Below the pieces are notes generated by a model. The model was not told the origin of the DNA and did not search any database. It saw nothing but the letters and a program-made list of their open reading frames with translations. Shown here one piece after another: positions 1 to 7,268 of a stretch of DNA of 13,663 nt. How positions within the stretch are numbered: position 1 is the first letter of the stretch; every line of letters begins with the position of its first letter. The DNA is from a bacterium UBP8_UBA817 (GTDB lineage Bacteria > Margulisbacteria > Marinamargulisbacteria > UBA817), in assembly GCA_002296285.1 (NCBI GenBank), contig DBHX01000042.1, forward strand, positions 1 through 13,663. The letters run 5' to 3'. The translations under genes and the position numbers were made by a program.

Positions 1-316
1 AATTCTCAATAATGCCATTGTGAACAACTGAAAAACGTCGCTTAGCATCAAAATGAGGATGAGAATTCACTTCATTTGGAATACCATGCGTGGCCCAACG
101 GGTATGCCCGACCCCAGCATTCCCATCAATACTTTTTGATTCAAGCTCTTTGGCCAAAACATGAACTTTGCCAGGTTTTTTCCAAACACTAATCTCATCA
201 TCCGATACAATGGCAACACCCGCAGAGTCATACCCTCGATAACTTAACCGCTCCAGTCCAACGATTAACACGGATAAAATATTACGATCACCAACGTATC
301 CAACAATTCCACACAT
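1..316 (-). CDS. glmS: glutamine-fructose-6-phosphate aminotransferase (isomerizing), N-terminal part, cut by window edge
   Basis: GlmS converts fructose-6-phosphate and glutamine to glucosamine-6-phosphate, the cytoplasmic entry to peptidoglycan and LPS amino sugars. Only the first 105 residues are in the window; the frame is still open at base 2. The protein begins MCGIVGYVGDRN, the hallmark of a class II (Ntn) glutamine amidotransferase in which Cys2 becomes the N-terminal nucleophile after Met removal. SYRGYDSAG (residues 25-33) and HTRWATHG (71-78) are the usual glutaminase-domain motifs, and VVHNGIIEN ends the visible part. The ATG at 314-316 must be the true start because Cys2 has to follow Met1. 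It lies 2 bases after the recN stop, so it is probably translationally coupled. There is no room for a dedicated 5' leader such as a glmS ribozyme. Identification is secure; the sugar isomerase domains lie outside the window. Confidence 0.97.
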   Translation of the reverse strand, partial: MCGIVGYVGDRNILSVLIVGLERLSYRGYDSAGVAIVSDDEISVWKKPGKVHVLAKELESKSIDGNAGVGHTRWATHGIPNEVNSHPHFDAKRRFSVVHNGIIEN

Positions 317-318
317 AG

Positions 319-1926
319 TTATTTAATTATAGATGCCACCACATCACCCCCAACCATTCGTTGAAGTTCAATGGGAACATCATCCTTTAATATTTGATTC
401 ATACTAACACAACTCGACCCATTTTCGATAGTCTTGGTAATTTTAAAGTGATGTTGAGCACATCGTGCAATCTGGGGCAAATGGGTCACAACAATCAATT
501 GCACACTTTCAGCCATCTTTTGAAGCATGGTGCCAATGTAATTTGCCGTCATCCCACCAATCCCGACATCAATTTCATCAAACACAACAAGCGGCTGATT
601 TAATGCGCCATTATTGCTCACCAGAAGTGCCAATAAAACCCGTGAAAGCTCACCCCCGGAGGCCACTTTTTTCAACGGTTGCAAGGGCATATTTGGGTTG
701 GCCGAAAATAAAAATGAAATATCATCCTGTCCATGATGGGTAAAATCATCCAAAGAATGCATGGCCAATTTAAATTGAGCATCCACCATCCCCAATTGCC
801 GAATTTGATTTAACACCACATATTCAAACGATTCCACATGACGTTTTCGAAGCTCACTTAACTCAATGCTCAAATCCACCAAACGCCGATATTGGATGGA
901 TACTTTTTTGCTAATCTCATCCTTATCATTCATATGCAAATCAATGGTTGTTAATTTCTCTTTCGAATAATCACGTAACGCCAACAATTCTGAGAGTGAA
1001 TTCACCCGATATTTAACCTTGTACTGAAAAATATGATTTAGGCGGGCATTGATCTCATCCAAATCAATGGATTCCAAATACTCAATTTCCATGCGTTCAT
1101 TTGACATGGATTGATGCAACTGTGCCAAATCCTCCAAGGTGTTCAATGAATCAAATGGCATCTTTTTTGATCCGGCTTGATTTAATTCACTCAAAGCCGA
1201 ATCCATTTCATGAACCTGATCAATTAAATCATTTGAAAGCGCCAACACCTTTTGAACCAATCCACGACGATGGTTTAAATCCTCGCACTTTTTTTGTTGA
1301 ATCAATAATGAATCTTCTTCTTCAACTGAAAAGTCTTGCGCATCAATGTCTGAAACTAAACTCGATAAGTCATTAATTTCGTTACTCAATGCATCACTTT
1401 TCTCTAACACATTTTGGGCTTGTTGTTTCAAATCTCGATACGTTTTATATTCAAGCTGATACTTCGAATTAAGAACCGTCGCATCATTGCCAATAAATTG
1501 ATCAAACATCCCCAAATGTTTACTGGCATCCATAAGGTCCATGACCTGATGCTGTGCAGTTAAAAAAATAACATGTTGCATCACACGCTTCAATTCTTTT
1601 AAAGGAACCGATTCAAAATTCAGCTTATTTACCGTTGGTCGATTACGATGAATGCGACGACTCACCGTTAAACGCCCCTGCTCCAAGTATTCCGAAGGAA
1701 CCAATGACAAGTCTTTAATTAAAAATGTGGCTTCAATGAATGCCATATCTTCTTCAGGGTGAATCACAGAATCCGATGCATTCGCACCCAACAACAGTTC
1801 CAATGATTTTATAATCAATGATTTTCCAGCCCCTGTTTCACCCGTAATTACATTAAACCCATGGTTAAAGTCAATCAACATATCCTTTACTAGGACAACA
1901 TTTTTCAAATGAAGCGATTCAAGCAT
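319..1926 (-). CDS. recN: DNA repair protein RecN (SMC-like ATPase)
   Basis: RecN is an SMC-family ATPase that acts in recombinational repair of double-strand breaks. With the start at 1926 it has 535 residues, close to the usual ~550. Visible are Walker A GETGAGKS (residues 29-36), a long helical middle region rich in Glu, Leu and Lys expected for the coiled-coil arms, the ABC signature SGGELSR (423-429), Walker B LVVFDEID (446-453) and the switch-like VTHLPQIA (480-487). The frame stays open upstream to 2013, but family proteins begin with the strand seen here as MLESLHLKNVVLVKDM, so the ATG at 1924-1926 is preferred; the upstream 29 residues are not RecN-like. This start overlaps the methyltransferase-like gene by 8 bases, and glmS follows after 2 bases. 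No clear Shine-Dalgarno is seen, so coupling is likely. Placement in a metabolic operon rather than as a lone SOS gene is notable; I saw no LexA box. Confidence 0.96.
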   Translation of the reverse strand: MLESLHLKNVVLVKDMLIDFNHGFNVITGETGAGKSLIIKSLELLLGANASDSVIHPEEDMAFIEATFLIKDLSLVPSEYLEQGRLTVSRRIHRNRPTVNKLNFESVPLKELKRVMQHVIFLTAQHQVMDLMDASKHLGMFDQFIGNDATVLNSKYQLEYKTYRDLKQQAQNVLEKSDALSNEINDLSSLVSDIDAQDFSVEEEDSLLIQQKKCEDLNHRRGLVQKVLALSNDLIDQVHEMDSALSELNQAGSKKMPFDSLNTLEDLAQLHQSMSNERMEIEYLESIDLDEINARLNHIFQYKVKYRVNSLSELLALRDYSKEKLTTIDLHMNDKDEISKKVSIQYRRLVDLSIELSELRKRHVESFEYVVLNQIRQLGMVDAQFKLAMHSLDDFTHHGQDDISFLFSANPNMPLQPLKKVASGGELSRVLLALLVSNNGALNQPLVVFDEIDVGIGGMTANYIGTMLQKMAESVQLIVVTHLPQIARCAQHHFKITKTIENGSSCVSMNQILKDDVPIELQRMVGGDVVASIIK

Positions 1927-2464
1927 GCTTGTAATAATATACGCTAGCCTCACCCCATGCAAATATTTCACGAGTTTTTTGCAACTCAACAAAGGATGGA
2001 TGACACATGCCATGACTCACAGAAATAAATATAGCGCCCTTTGGAATGATGGATGACAATCGAGATACCATGACCCGACGATTTTCAGATGACCATGACG
2101 TCCAAACACACAAAAACACACTCGGCACCGGGTACACATCAGACAAATCGTTTGAACATGTAACACGGGACACAAAAAAACAATGAACAAAGAACGATAT
2201 CATTCGTAAAAAATCCGATTGAATATCATGCAAAATGACGGTCTTTTGTTTAACCAGCCGAACAAACAAACCCACCAAGCCCTCTCCACACCCAATATCA
2301 ACAAACACATATTCTTTGCCCAGAATTGGATGAGACAATATGCGATTCATCGTCAATATTGGTGAGGACAAGTAATTGGTATTATCCGTAATTTTTGGAC
2401 GAAACAATAAACGAAACACGCGGTAATGAATCACATAAAAGTAAAACAAAAAAAATCGAATCAT
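1919..2464 (-). CDS. small class I SAM-dependent methyltransferase-like protein
   Basis: This is a 181-residue protein of unknown substrate. The stretch VFVDIGCGEGLVGLFV (residues 53-68) is a good match to motif I of Rossmann-fold SAM methyltransferases (hDhGxGxG), and LHDI at 78-81 fits the acidic end of the second strand that binds the ribose. Later strands (SVFLCVWTSW around 115-124, GAIFISVS around 143-150) suit the rest of the fold. The N-terminus is strongly hydrophobic and aromatic (MIRFFLFYFYVIHY, then RVFRLLFRPK), so it may contact the membrane. It starts on an ATGA overlap with the stop of the upstream PLP-enzyme gene and ends inside the start of recN, so it is the middle member of a coupled operon. 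At 181 residues it is short for a full methyltransferase domain, so activity is uncertain. Fold assignment is moderately sure; function is unknown. Confidence 0.72.
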   Translation of the reverse strand: MIRFFLFYFYVIHYRVFRLLFRPKITDNTNYLSSPILTMNRILSHPILGKEYVFVDIGCGEGLVGLFVRLVKQKTVILHDIQSDFLRMISFFVHCFFVSRVTCSNDLSDVYPVPSVFLCVWTSWSSENRRVMVSRLSSIIPKGAIFISVSHGMCHPSFVELQKTREIFAWGEASVYYYKHA

Positions 2465-3528
2465 TGATAAATATAGTGAATTCTTTTTTTATGATGCATG
2501 GCATCCATGGTTAAACAAGAATGCACCGGCAAAATGAACAAACGATCACCAATATGAATACGATCAATAATATCTGGTGTTGTCACAACAACCGCATGCT
2601 CTTGATACAATGCATGAACCACCGTGTTCGAAAATGGTACCCAACCATTATCCATGGCACACACATGTCCATATTGAATCGATGGATCATCATGGCGCTC
2701 TTTTGATAAATGAATACTGCCACAATGAAGCACGAATCGACAGTCAAAGGCATTTTTACTAATAACCACCGCCTCAATCGCACAAGCAATATCACCACGA
2801 TCACACACCCCTTTGTGATAAATGGTTAAATCATTGAACAAAAAATTTCCAGCACGGACTTCATTGACTTCATCAAAATAATCCATTGTCAATAATGACG
2901 GGGTATCCCCAATCGCTAAGGAAATGGGAGCGGAATAATGCCGATCCAATTGTTCTTTTAATTGCAACATTTTCATCATATGATTGGCACATTCTGAAAA
3001 AATCTCATCTTTTGTATTGCAAAAGTAGAGTTCTCCAAAATGAGCACTTAATCCATCCAGCGAATGATTGGATAATTGAATCTGATCAATCATAGAAATG
3101 ATTCGTGAGCGATGCTTCCATTCAATCCCTGAACGTTGCTGACCAGTATCAATTTCAATGGACAATCGAAACGATACCGGAACATTCATTAGACGTTCAA
3201 TTTGTGATTCATTATCAACATACAAAGTTAATTTCAAATCTGTGGTTTCACATAATTCAACCAAGGCATCAATGGAACTCATTGGAAACGGAATCGCCAA
3301 ACAAATATCACGCCAACCAGCATCAATAAAAGCCCGCATCATCGAAATATTGGACACAGAGATTTTATCAATTCCGGACGCCCTTAAAATATCAGACAAT
3401 TGGGGATCATGAATGGTTTTAACGTGGGGCCTAAGATTAACAGACATTAAATCAAGCTTTGATTTAATCTTGTTTAAATTACACTCTACAACATCCTTAT
3501 TAACCAATAGTCTTGGGTACAAATCCAT
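2461..3528 (-). CDS. fold-type III PLP enzyme, D-threonine aldolase / D-serine dehydratase-like
   Basis: The N-terminus (YPRLLVNKDVVECNLNKI, starting at residue 4) matches the opening strand and helix of the alanine-racemase-fold PLP barrel. RPHVKT (33-38) carries the probable Schiff-base lysine K37, as in D-threonine aldolases and eukaryotic-type D-serine dehydratases. GDTPS (207-211) suits the PLP phosphate loop and RAGNFLFND (225-233) is another family motif. The C-terminal domain has LPVHSC (333-338); its His336-x-Cys338 corresponds to the metal-binding pair of the D-serine dehydratase-like domain. Length, 355 residues, is normal. The frame also allows an ATG at 3552, but that would overlap the divergent dehydrogenase start, and the family N-terminus fits the ATG at 3528 better. 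Reaction class is therefore a metal- and PLP-dependent aldolase or dehydratase on a D-hydroxy-amino acid; the substrate cannot be read from sequence. It heads the operon with the methyltransferase-like gene, recN and glmS. Confidence 0.85.
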   Translation of the reverse strand: MDLYPRLLVNKDVVECNLNKIKSKLDLMSVNLRPHVKTIHDPQLSDILRASGIDKISVSNISMMRAFIDAGWRDICLAIPFPMSSIDALVELCETTDLKLTLYVDNESQIERLMNVPVSFRLSIEIDTGQQRSGIEWKHRSRIISMIDQIQLSNHSLDGLSAHFGELYFCNTKDEIFSECANHMMKMLQLKEQLDRHYSAPISLAIGDTPSLLTMDYFDEVNEVRAGNFLFNDLTIYHKGVCDRGDIACAIEAVVISKNAFDCRFVLHCGSIHLSKERHDDPSIQYGHVCAMDNGWVPFSNTVVHALYQEHAVVVTTPDIIDRIHIGDRLFILPVHSCLTMDAMHHKKRIHYIYQ

Positions 3529-3550
3529 AAAAATATTATACAATAAAGTC
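3529..3550. promoter_or_regulatory. 22-bp divergent start region with two overlapping -10-like boxes
   Basis: Between the two divergent ATG codons lie only 22 bases. On the minus strand a perfect TATAAT occupies 3540-3535, 6 bases before the ATG at 3528. On the plus strand TACAAT (one mismatch) occupies 3539-3544, 6 bases before the ATG at 3551. The two boxes share two bases, so polymerase could serve only one direction at a time. Good -35 hexamers are not evident: the 17-bp spacing gives TGAATG on the minus strand and GGTACA on the plus strand. No Shine-Dalgarno is visible for either gene. If the boxes are used, transcription would start at or next to the A of each ATG, giving leaderless mRNAs. 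This is inference from spacing only. Confidence 0.5.
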
Positions 3551-4894
3551 ATGTCTTCATTCAGTATTATTAATCCCTATACCAATAAAATCATTGAATC
3601 AAGAACCAATGAATCTTTATCAGAGATTGAAAACAAACTCAAACGTTTAAACGAAGGGTTTCAAGAGTGGCGATTTGAACCAATGGAGTATCGAAAAACC
3701 ATAATTAATCGCCTCAGCAACGCACTCAATAAAAACAAAGATTCAATTGCATCTGTCATCAGCTCAGACATGGGAAAACCCATTACTCAAGCAAAAAAAG
3801 AGGTGGAGAAATGCATTCAATGCTGCAACCATTTCATAAAAATCGCACCAAAAATAGAAGCTCGATTAACTGAAGAAATGGGGTTAAGAGAGCCCCTCGG
3901 CATCATTTTAGGCATCATGCCATGGAACTTCCCCCTATGGCAAATCATTCGCTATATGATTCCCTGCTGGATAACCGGCAATACGTGCTTGGTAAAACCG
4001 GCATTTAATACCGTTCGAATTGCCGACATCCTCAACGATCTAGTAAAAGATACACGCATATTTGATACCTGCATGCCAACCAATCCCGTCACCGAAGAAT
4101 TAATACAGCACCCAAAAATTGCAGGGGTGTCATTTACAGGAAGTGTCCAGGCTGGAAAAATTGTCGGTGGAATATCAGCCCAATATTTAAAACCTTGTGT
4201 ATTGGAACTGGGTGGATCCGATCCTTTCATTGTGTTTAACGATGCCGACTTAAATCAAGCAATGGAACACGCCGTGCACGCTAGATTTAGCAATGCAGGG
4301 CAAGTATGCATTGCAGCCAAACGATTCTTATTTGACAACATCATTTTTGATTCTGCGGTTGAATTATTTAAAGAAAAAACCAATGAATTCATACACTATA
4401 ATGATCCCAGTTTATCATCCACAACCCTTGGCCCAATGGCAAGAATTGACATCAAAAATAATCTAACCACGCAGTTAAATCGTGCCAATATATCAAACGA
4501 ACAGATAATTTATGAATATCAAAGCAACAACAAACAAGGAAACTTCTTCCCCCCAATGATTATTGACGGTCGGTCATTGCCATCAAACAATGTCTTATAT
4601 CAAGAAGAAACCTTTGGCCCGATCGCCATTTGCGATTCATTTGCATCCCCGGAAGAAGCCATTCAAAAAGCCAACGATACGGTGTTTGGATTGGGCACCA
4701 GCATTTGGACAAAAAACAAAAAAATCATTTCAGATTGCACATTAAATATTGAATGCGGAACAATGGCGATAAACAGCAATGTTCACTCCAATTTCAATGT
4801 TCCCTTTGGGGGTCGCAAACAATCTGGATTGGGCCTTGAACTGGGCATTGAAGGCGCCCTTAGCTTTACTGGCTTTAAGGCGATTCTTAAATAA
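3551..4894 (+). CDS. NAD(P)-dependent aldehyde dehydrogenase, succinate-semialdehyde dehydrogenase-like
   Basis: This is an aldehyde dehydrogenase superfamily protein that oxidises an aldehyde to its acid in the cytoplasm. With the start at 3551 it has 447 residues, slightly short for the ~460-480 usual in this group. Visible are PWNFP with catalytic-site Asn126, VKPA with cofactor-binding Lys149, FTGS (195-198), LELGG with general base Glu219, NAGQVC with nucleophile Cys253, and EETFGP (352-357) with Glu353. The ending PFGGRKQSG followed by an SFTGFKAI-type tail resembles succinate-semialdehyde dehydrogenases of the Sad/YneI type, but the exact substrate is uncertain. The frame is open upstream to 3413, but that part lies inside the opposite gene and is unlike the family; family proteins begin near IINPYTNKII, here at residue 6. 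It diverges from the PLP enzyme gene and ends 3 bases from a convergent gene. All key residues are intact. Confidence 0.93.
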   Translation: MSSFSIINPYTNKIIESRTNESLSEIENKLKRLNEGFQEWRFEPMEYRKTIINRLSNALNKNKDSIASVISSDMGKPITQAKKEVEKCIQCCNHFIKIAPKIEARLTEEMGLREPLGIILGIMPWNFPLWQIIRYMIPCWITGNTCLVKPAFNTVRIADILNDLVKDTRIFDTCMPTNPVTEELIQHPKIAGVSFTGSVQAGKIVGGISAQYLKPCVLELGGSDPFIVFNDADLNQAMEHAVHARFSNAGQVCIAAKRFLFDNIIFDSAVELFKEKTNEFIHYNDPSLSSTTLGPMARIDIKNNLTTQLNRANISNEQIIYEYQSNNKQGNFFPPMIIDGRSLPSNNVLYQEETFGPIAICDSFASPEEAIQKANDTVFGLGTSIWTKNKKIISDCTLNIECGTMAINSNVHSNFNVPFGGRKQSGLGLELGIEGALSFTGFKAILK

Positions 4895-4908
4895 AAATCA
4901 ATGATTTT
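4894..4908. terminator. weak AT-rich hairpin between convergent genes
   Basis: AAAATCA and TGATTTT form 7-base inverted arms around a single A at the junction of the convergent dehydrogenase and DUF2251/SseB-like genes. In RNA this allows about 6 A-U-rich pairs with a 3-base loop. On both strands T-rich sequence follows (GTTTT on plus, TATTT on minus), so it could act as a bidirectional terminator for both units. The stem has only one or two G-C pairs, so stability is poor and the call is tentative. It is the only candidate in this 3-bp gap. Confidence 0.3.
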
Positions 4909-6025
4909 GTTTTAGGGGCTTTTTAGATTTTTCTAATGCCTGGGCAACAATATCACTAAGACTGAACACATGACAGTCACAAAATTGTTGCATATCCGAT
5001 TGTTTTAACTGTTGAACCAATGCCGTTAAGGCATCCGATGCAGCGGTTGAATTAACCACCAAACAAAACAAGGGCTTCGATGAATCAACACTGGGTTGAC
5101 AATAATACCCAGATCGAACCAAAGACTGACCTTGCAAATGTTGGGTATAGTAGTCCACAACAATCTCACGAGAATCATCAAGCACATCATCAAAAAATAC
5201 GTGTCCCAATTCAGCCAATAAGGTCGAGGTATCCAATCGTTGGGGTTGGGAAATCAATGCCAACAATTTAAACTCATTTCGTGTAATCAATACGGTATGC
5301 CCTGATTGAGAAGTAACCGTAATGGCCAAAATATCATCAAAACTTTGCGCTTGAAAACACAAAAAATCAGCGAATATTTTTTGAAAAGCCAAGCCATGCT
5401 GTCCCATTTGATCATTAAATACCTCTGAATTTGTAAAAGAACAAATAAGGTTTCCTTGAAAATCAATTTGTTCATCATCCATGTTATTTGGAAATGTATA
5501 AATCAGAGCATTTGGATCATCTGAGGACTGAGTTGTAATTGGAACAAATAATTTGGATGTTAACAAGGCCTTGTAAAAAAGCAATCGATTGGTTTGAGAT
5601 TCATCTGATTTTAACACTTCAATGGCCTCATCCAAGTGAGGCTGTTTAAAAAACTGATCAATCCCAAACTCTACGGACAACTCTGTGCTAAATGATAAGG
5701 TCTGCCTCGACCACGTTGTTTCAATAGAAGGCCCCAACTCATTGTAAAAAGTCGTTTTTTTCTTAAAATCAAACACACAAATGATTCTCTCATTAATAAG
5801 TAATGCTGATCGCTCACCCGATGAATTCCAACGAATGGCCACATCATGATGGTCATTGGGCAGATCCAAGATTACTTGATCAACAATTTTGGGATCACTC
5901 ACCGAAGGTAAAACAGCATAAAATACAGATAGGTCTTCATCAGACTCAAATATTGCAATAAAGGGTGCATTGGGAGACTGCAATTGCACCAAACTTTTCG
6001 CATCAAAATTAATCTCATTTGACAT
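4898..6025 (-). CDS. uncharacterised protein: DUF2251-like N-terminus joined to SseB-like domain
   Basis: This 375-residue protein is cytoplasmic by composition, with no signal peptide or membrane segment. Residues ~1-110 resemble DUF2251: FIAIFESDEDLSVFYAV (22-38) followed by a block with ALLINERIICVFDF (74-87), matching the pattern of that family in which a small protein describes a value and then ends in a strand-Phe-Asp-Phe motif. Residues ~128-255 look like the N-terminal SseB domain: a helix LDEAIEVLKS, then RLLFYKALLTSKLFVPI, then a segment with LICSFTNSEVF, then VLITRNEF. A final region (~317-365) resembles the SseB C-terminal domain. These assignments come from memory of family patterns and need a profile search. 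Neither domain has a known enzyme activity. It is last in the seven-gene operon, 4 bases after the reductase gene. SseB here is a domain name and does not imply type III secretion. Confidence 0.75.
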   Translation of the reverse strand: MSNEINFDAKSLVQLQSPNAPFIAIFESDEDLSVFYAVLPSVSDPKIVDQVILDLPNDHHDVAIRWNSSGERSALLINERIICVFDFKKKTTFYNELGPSIETTWSRQTLSFSTELSVEFGIDQFFKQPHLDEAIEVLKSDESQTNRLLFYKALLTSKLFVPITTQSSDDPNALIYTFPNNMDDEQIDFQGNLICSFTNSEVFNDQMGQHGLAFQKIFADFLCFQAQSFDDILAITVTSQSGHTVLITRNEFKLLALISQPQRLDTSTLLAELGHVFFDDVLDDSREIVVDYYTQHLQGQSLVRSGYYCQPSVDSSKPLFCLVVNSTAASDALTALVQQLKQSDMQQFCDCHVFSLSDIVAQALEKSKKPLKQNH

Positions 6026-6029
6026 AAAT

Positions 6030-6671
6030 TTACTTTATCACACTGGATTCAAAAATGTGAACGCCATTTTCAAAACCCAAAGCATGTTCCGCCATCAGCT
6101 TGGCCAACACAAACGAGTCTGTGGGGTGGTATTTTTTAGGAATGGCCCAAAAAAAGCATCGAAAAAACAATGCCATGACCAATTCACCGAACCGCTTTTT
6201 TTCCCGATGGCCCAACAATAACGATGGGCGGTAAATCATCAATCGATGAAACCCATTTTTTTTAAGCTCATTCTCAATAGATCCTTTAACTCTCAAATAA
6301 AATGAACCGGATAATGGATTGGCACCCAAACTCGATACCAAACTATACGACTCAATTCCTGTTTCTTTGGCCAAACGGGCAACCACTTTGGGAATATAGT
6401 GATCAACAATTTGAAATTTCTCTCGGGTTTTGGCCACCTTCATGGTTGTTCCAATGCAACAAATTACTGCAGACGCCCCATCAAAAAGATTCCGTGACTG
6501 ATCCAAATTCATAAAGTCAACCACATGAGCACGGGCTTTTTCAATGCCAAGATTTACCGGACGCCGAAGCAAACATGTAACTTCAGAAACACCGTCATTG
6601 GCTTGAAGAATGGGTAGCAATTGTTTTCCAACCAACCCTGTTGCACCAACAAGAACCACCTTTTTTGACAT
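6030..6671 (-). CDS. atypical short-chain dehydrogenase, HTATIP2/YbjT-like NAD(P)-binding oxidoreductase
   Basis: This 213-residue Rossmann-fold protein begins VVLVGATGLVG (residues 5-15), a GxxGxxG dinucleotide-binding motif. CIGTT (72-76) closes the fourth strand, SSLGAN (113-118) supplies the serine strand, and Tyr125 with Lys129 in YLRVK form the YxxxK catalytic pair. RPSLLLG (148-154) is also typical of this group. The combination matches the atypical SDR subgroup that includes HTATIP2 and bacterial relatives such as YbjT-like proteins; LRR at 35-37 may help select NADP. Length is normal for the group. The start follows the nadD stop by 3 bases, with AAGG about a dozen bases upstream as a modest ribosome site. 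Its substrate is unknown, and its place in a phospholipid/NAD operon does not settle it. Confidence 0.85.
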   Translation of the reverse strand: MSKKVVLVGATGLVGKQLLPILQANDGVSEVTCLLRRPVNLGIEKARAHVVDFMNLDQSRNLFDGASAVICCIGTTMKVAKTREKFQIVDHYIPKVVARLAKETGIESYSLVSSLGANPLSGSFYLRVKGSIENELKKNGFHRLMIYRPSLLLGHREKKRFGELVMALFFRCFFWAIPKKYHPTDSFVLAKLMAEHALGFENGVHIFESSVIK

Positions 6672-6674
6672 AAT

Positions 6675-7268
6675 TTATTCTACCTTATGGTCTTGAATAA
6701 TCGATACCACTTTGTCAGGAACCACACCAACAAGTGACGCCTTCTTTTGAAGCATAACCCGTATCCTTGAAGATGAAATATTGGTTGGCAACACATTATG
6801 ATAACTAAATCGATGAAGGTATGGCATCAGCTCTTCAGGAAATGCACGCATTAACAAATCATCATCAATCCCATCACGGGGAATGGCCAGCACATCACAT
6901 TGACTCAAAATTTGATCAAATTGTCGCCATCGATGAAATTGATACAATTGATCAAATCCAACAACAAACGTTAACGTATCAACATGATATGTTTTCATCA
7001 AATGAGTCATAGTATCCACAGTATAAGACGGCTGAGAACGATCAATTTCATACGTACAAATATCAATTTTAGGATGATCGTCAAACATATCAGATAACAT
7101 GGCCAAACGCACATTGGCCGAAAACATCATTTTACTTTTGTATACAGGACTTCCCGTTGGCACCAAACACAAGCGATCATATTCTTTTAACGTCAATAAA
7201 TAATGAATAATATCGACATGACCGTTATGCAATGGATCAAACGCACCCCCGTAAACCAAAACATTCAT
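6675..7268 (-). CDS. nadD: nicotinate-nucleotide adenylyltransferase
   Basis: NadD transfers AMP from ATP to nicotinate mononucleotide to make deamido-NAD, a central step of NAD synthesis. Length is 197 residues, normal for bacterial NadD. Residues 7-17 read GGAFDPLHNGH, the nucleotidyltransferase signature with the HxGH pair His14 and His17. SYTVDT (81-86) is a NadD-specific substrate motif, VGFDQ (103-107) fits the GxDQ strand, the HRW at 112-114 follows as expected, and ISSSRIR (164-170) is the C-terminal ATP-binding ISSTxIR-type motif. The start codon overlaps the stop of the upstream glycosyl-phosphate transferase by one base (TAATG), and a strong Shine-Dalgarno inside that gene supports independent initiation. 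It is in an operon with gpsA, which consumes NAD(P)H, though the grouping may be housekeeping convenience. Confidence 0.97.
   Translation of the reverse strand: MNVLVYGGAFDPLHNGHVDIIHYLLTLKEYDRLCLVPTGSPVYKSKMMFSANVRLAMLSDMFDDHPKIDICTYEIDRSQPSYTVDTMTHLMKTYHVDTLTFVVGFDQLYQFHRWRQFDQILSQCDVLAIPRDGIDDDLLMRAFPEELMPYLHRFSYHNVLPTNISSSRIRVMLQKKASLVGVVPDKVVSIIQDHKVE

Noticed and set aside
317..330. glmS ribozyme or other leader RNA before glmS
   Set aside because: Only two bases separate the recN stop and the glmS ATG, so no separate leader can exist there.
394..743. Plus-strand open frames opposite recN
   Set aside because: They are antisense to well-supported recN coding sequence, overlap each other, and show no recognisable domain or ribosome site.
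1840..2013. Longer RecN reading with 29 extra N-terminal residues starting at 2013
   Set aside because: The extra residues lie inside the methyltransferase-like gene in another frame and do not resemble RecN, whose family start fits the ATG at 1926.
2521..3412. Plus-strand open frames opposite the PLP-enzyme gene
   Set aside because: They are short, mutually overlapping shadows of a gene with intact family motifs.
3413..3550. Upstream 46-residue extension of the aldehyde dehydrogenase
   Set aside because: It is antisense to the PLP-enzyme gene, has no family similarity, and the normal N-terminal strand begins just after the ATG at 3551.
4898..6025. Type III secretion component because of the SseB-like domain
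   Set aside because: The domain name comes from one member; no secretion genes are present, and the domain also occurs in many unrelated bacteria.
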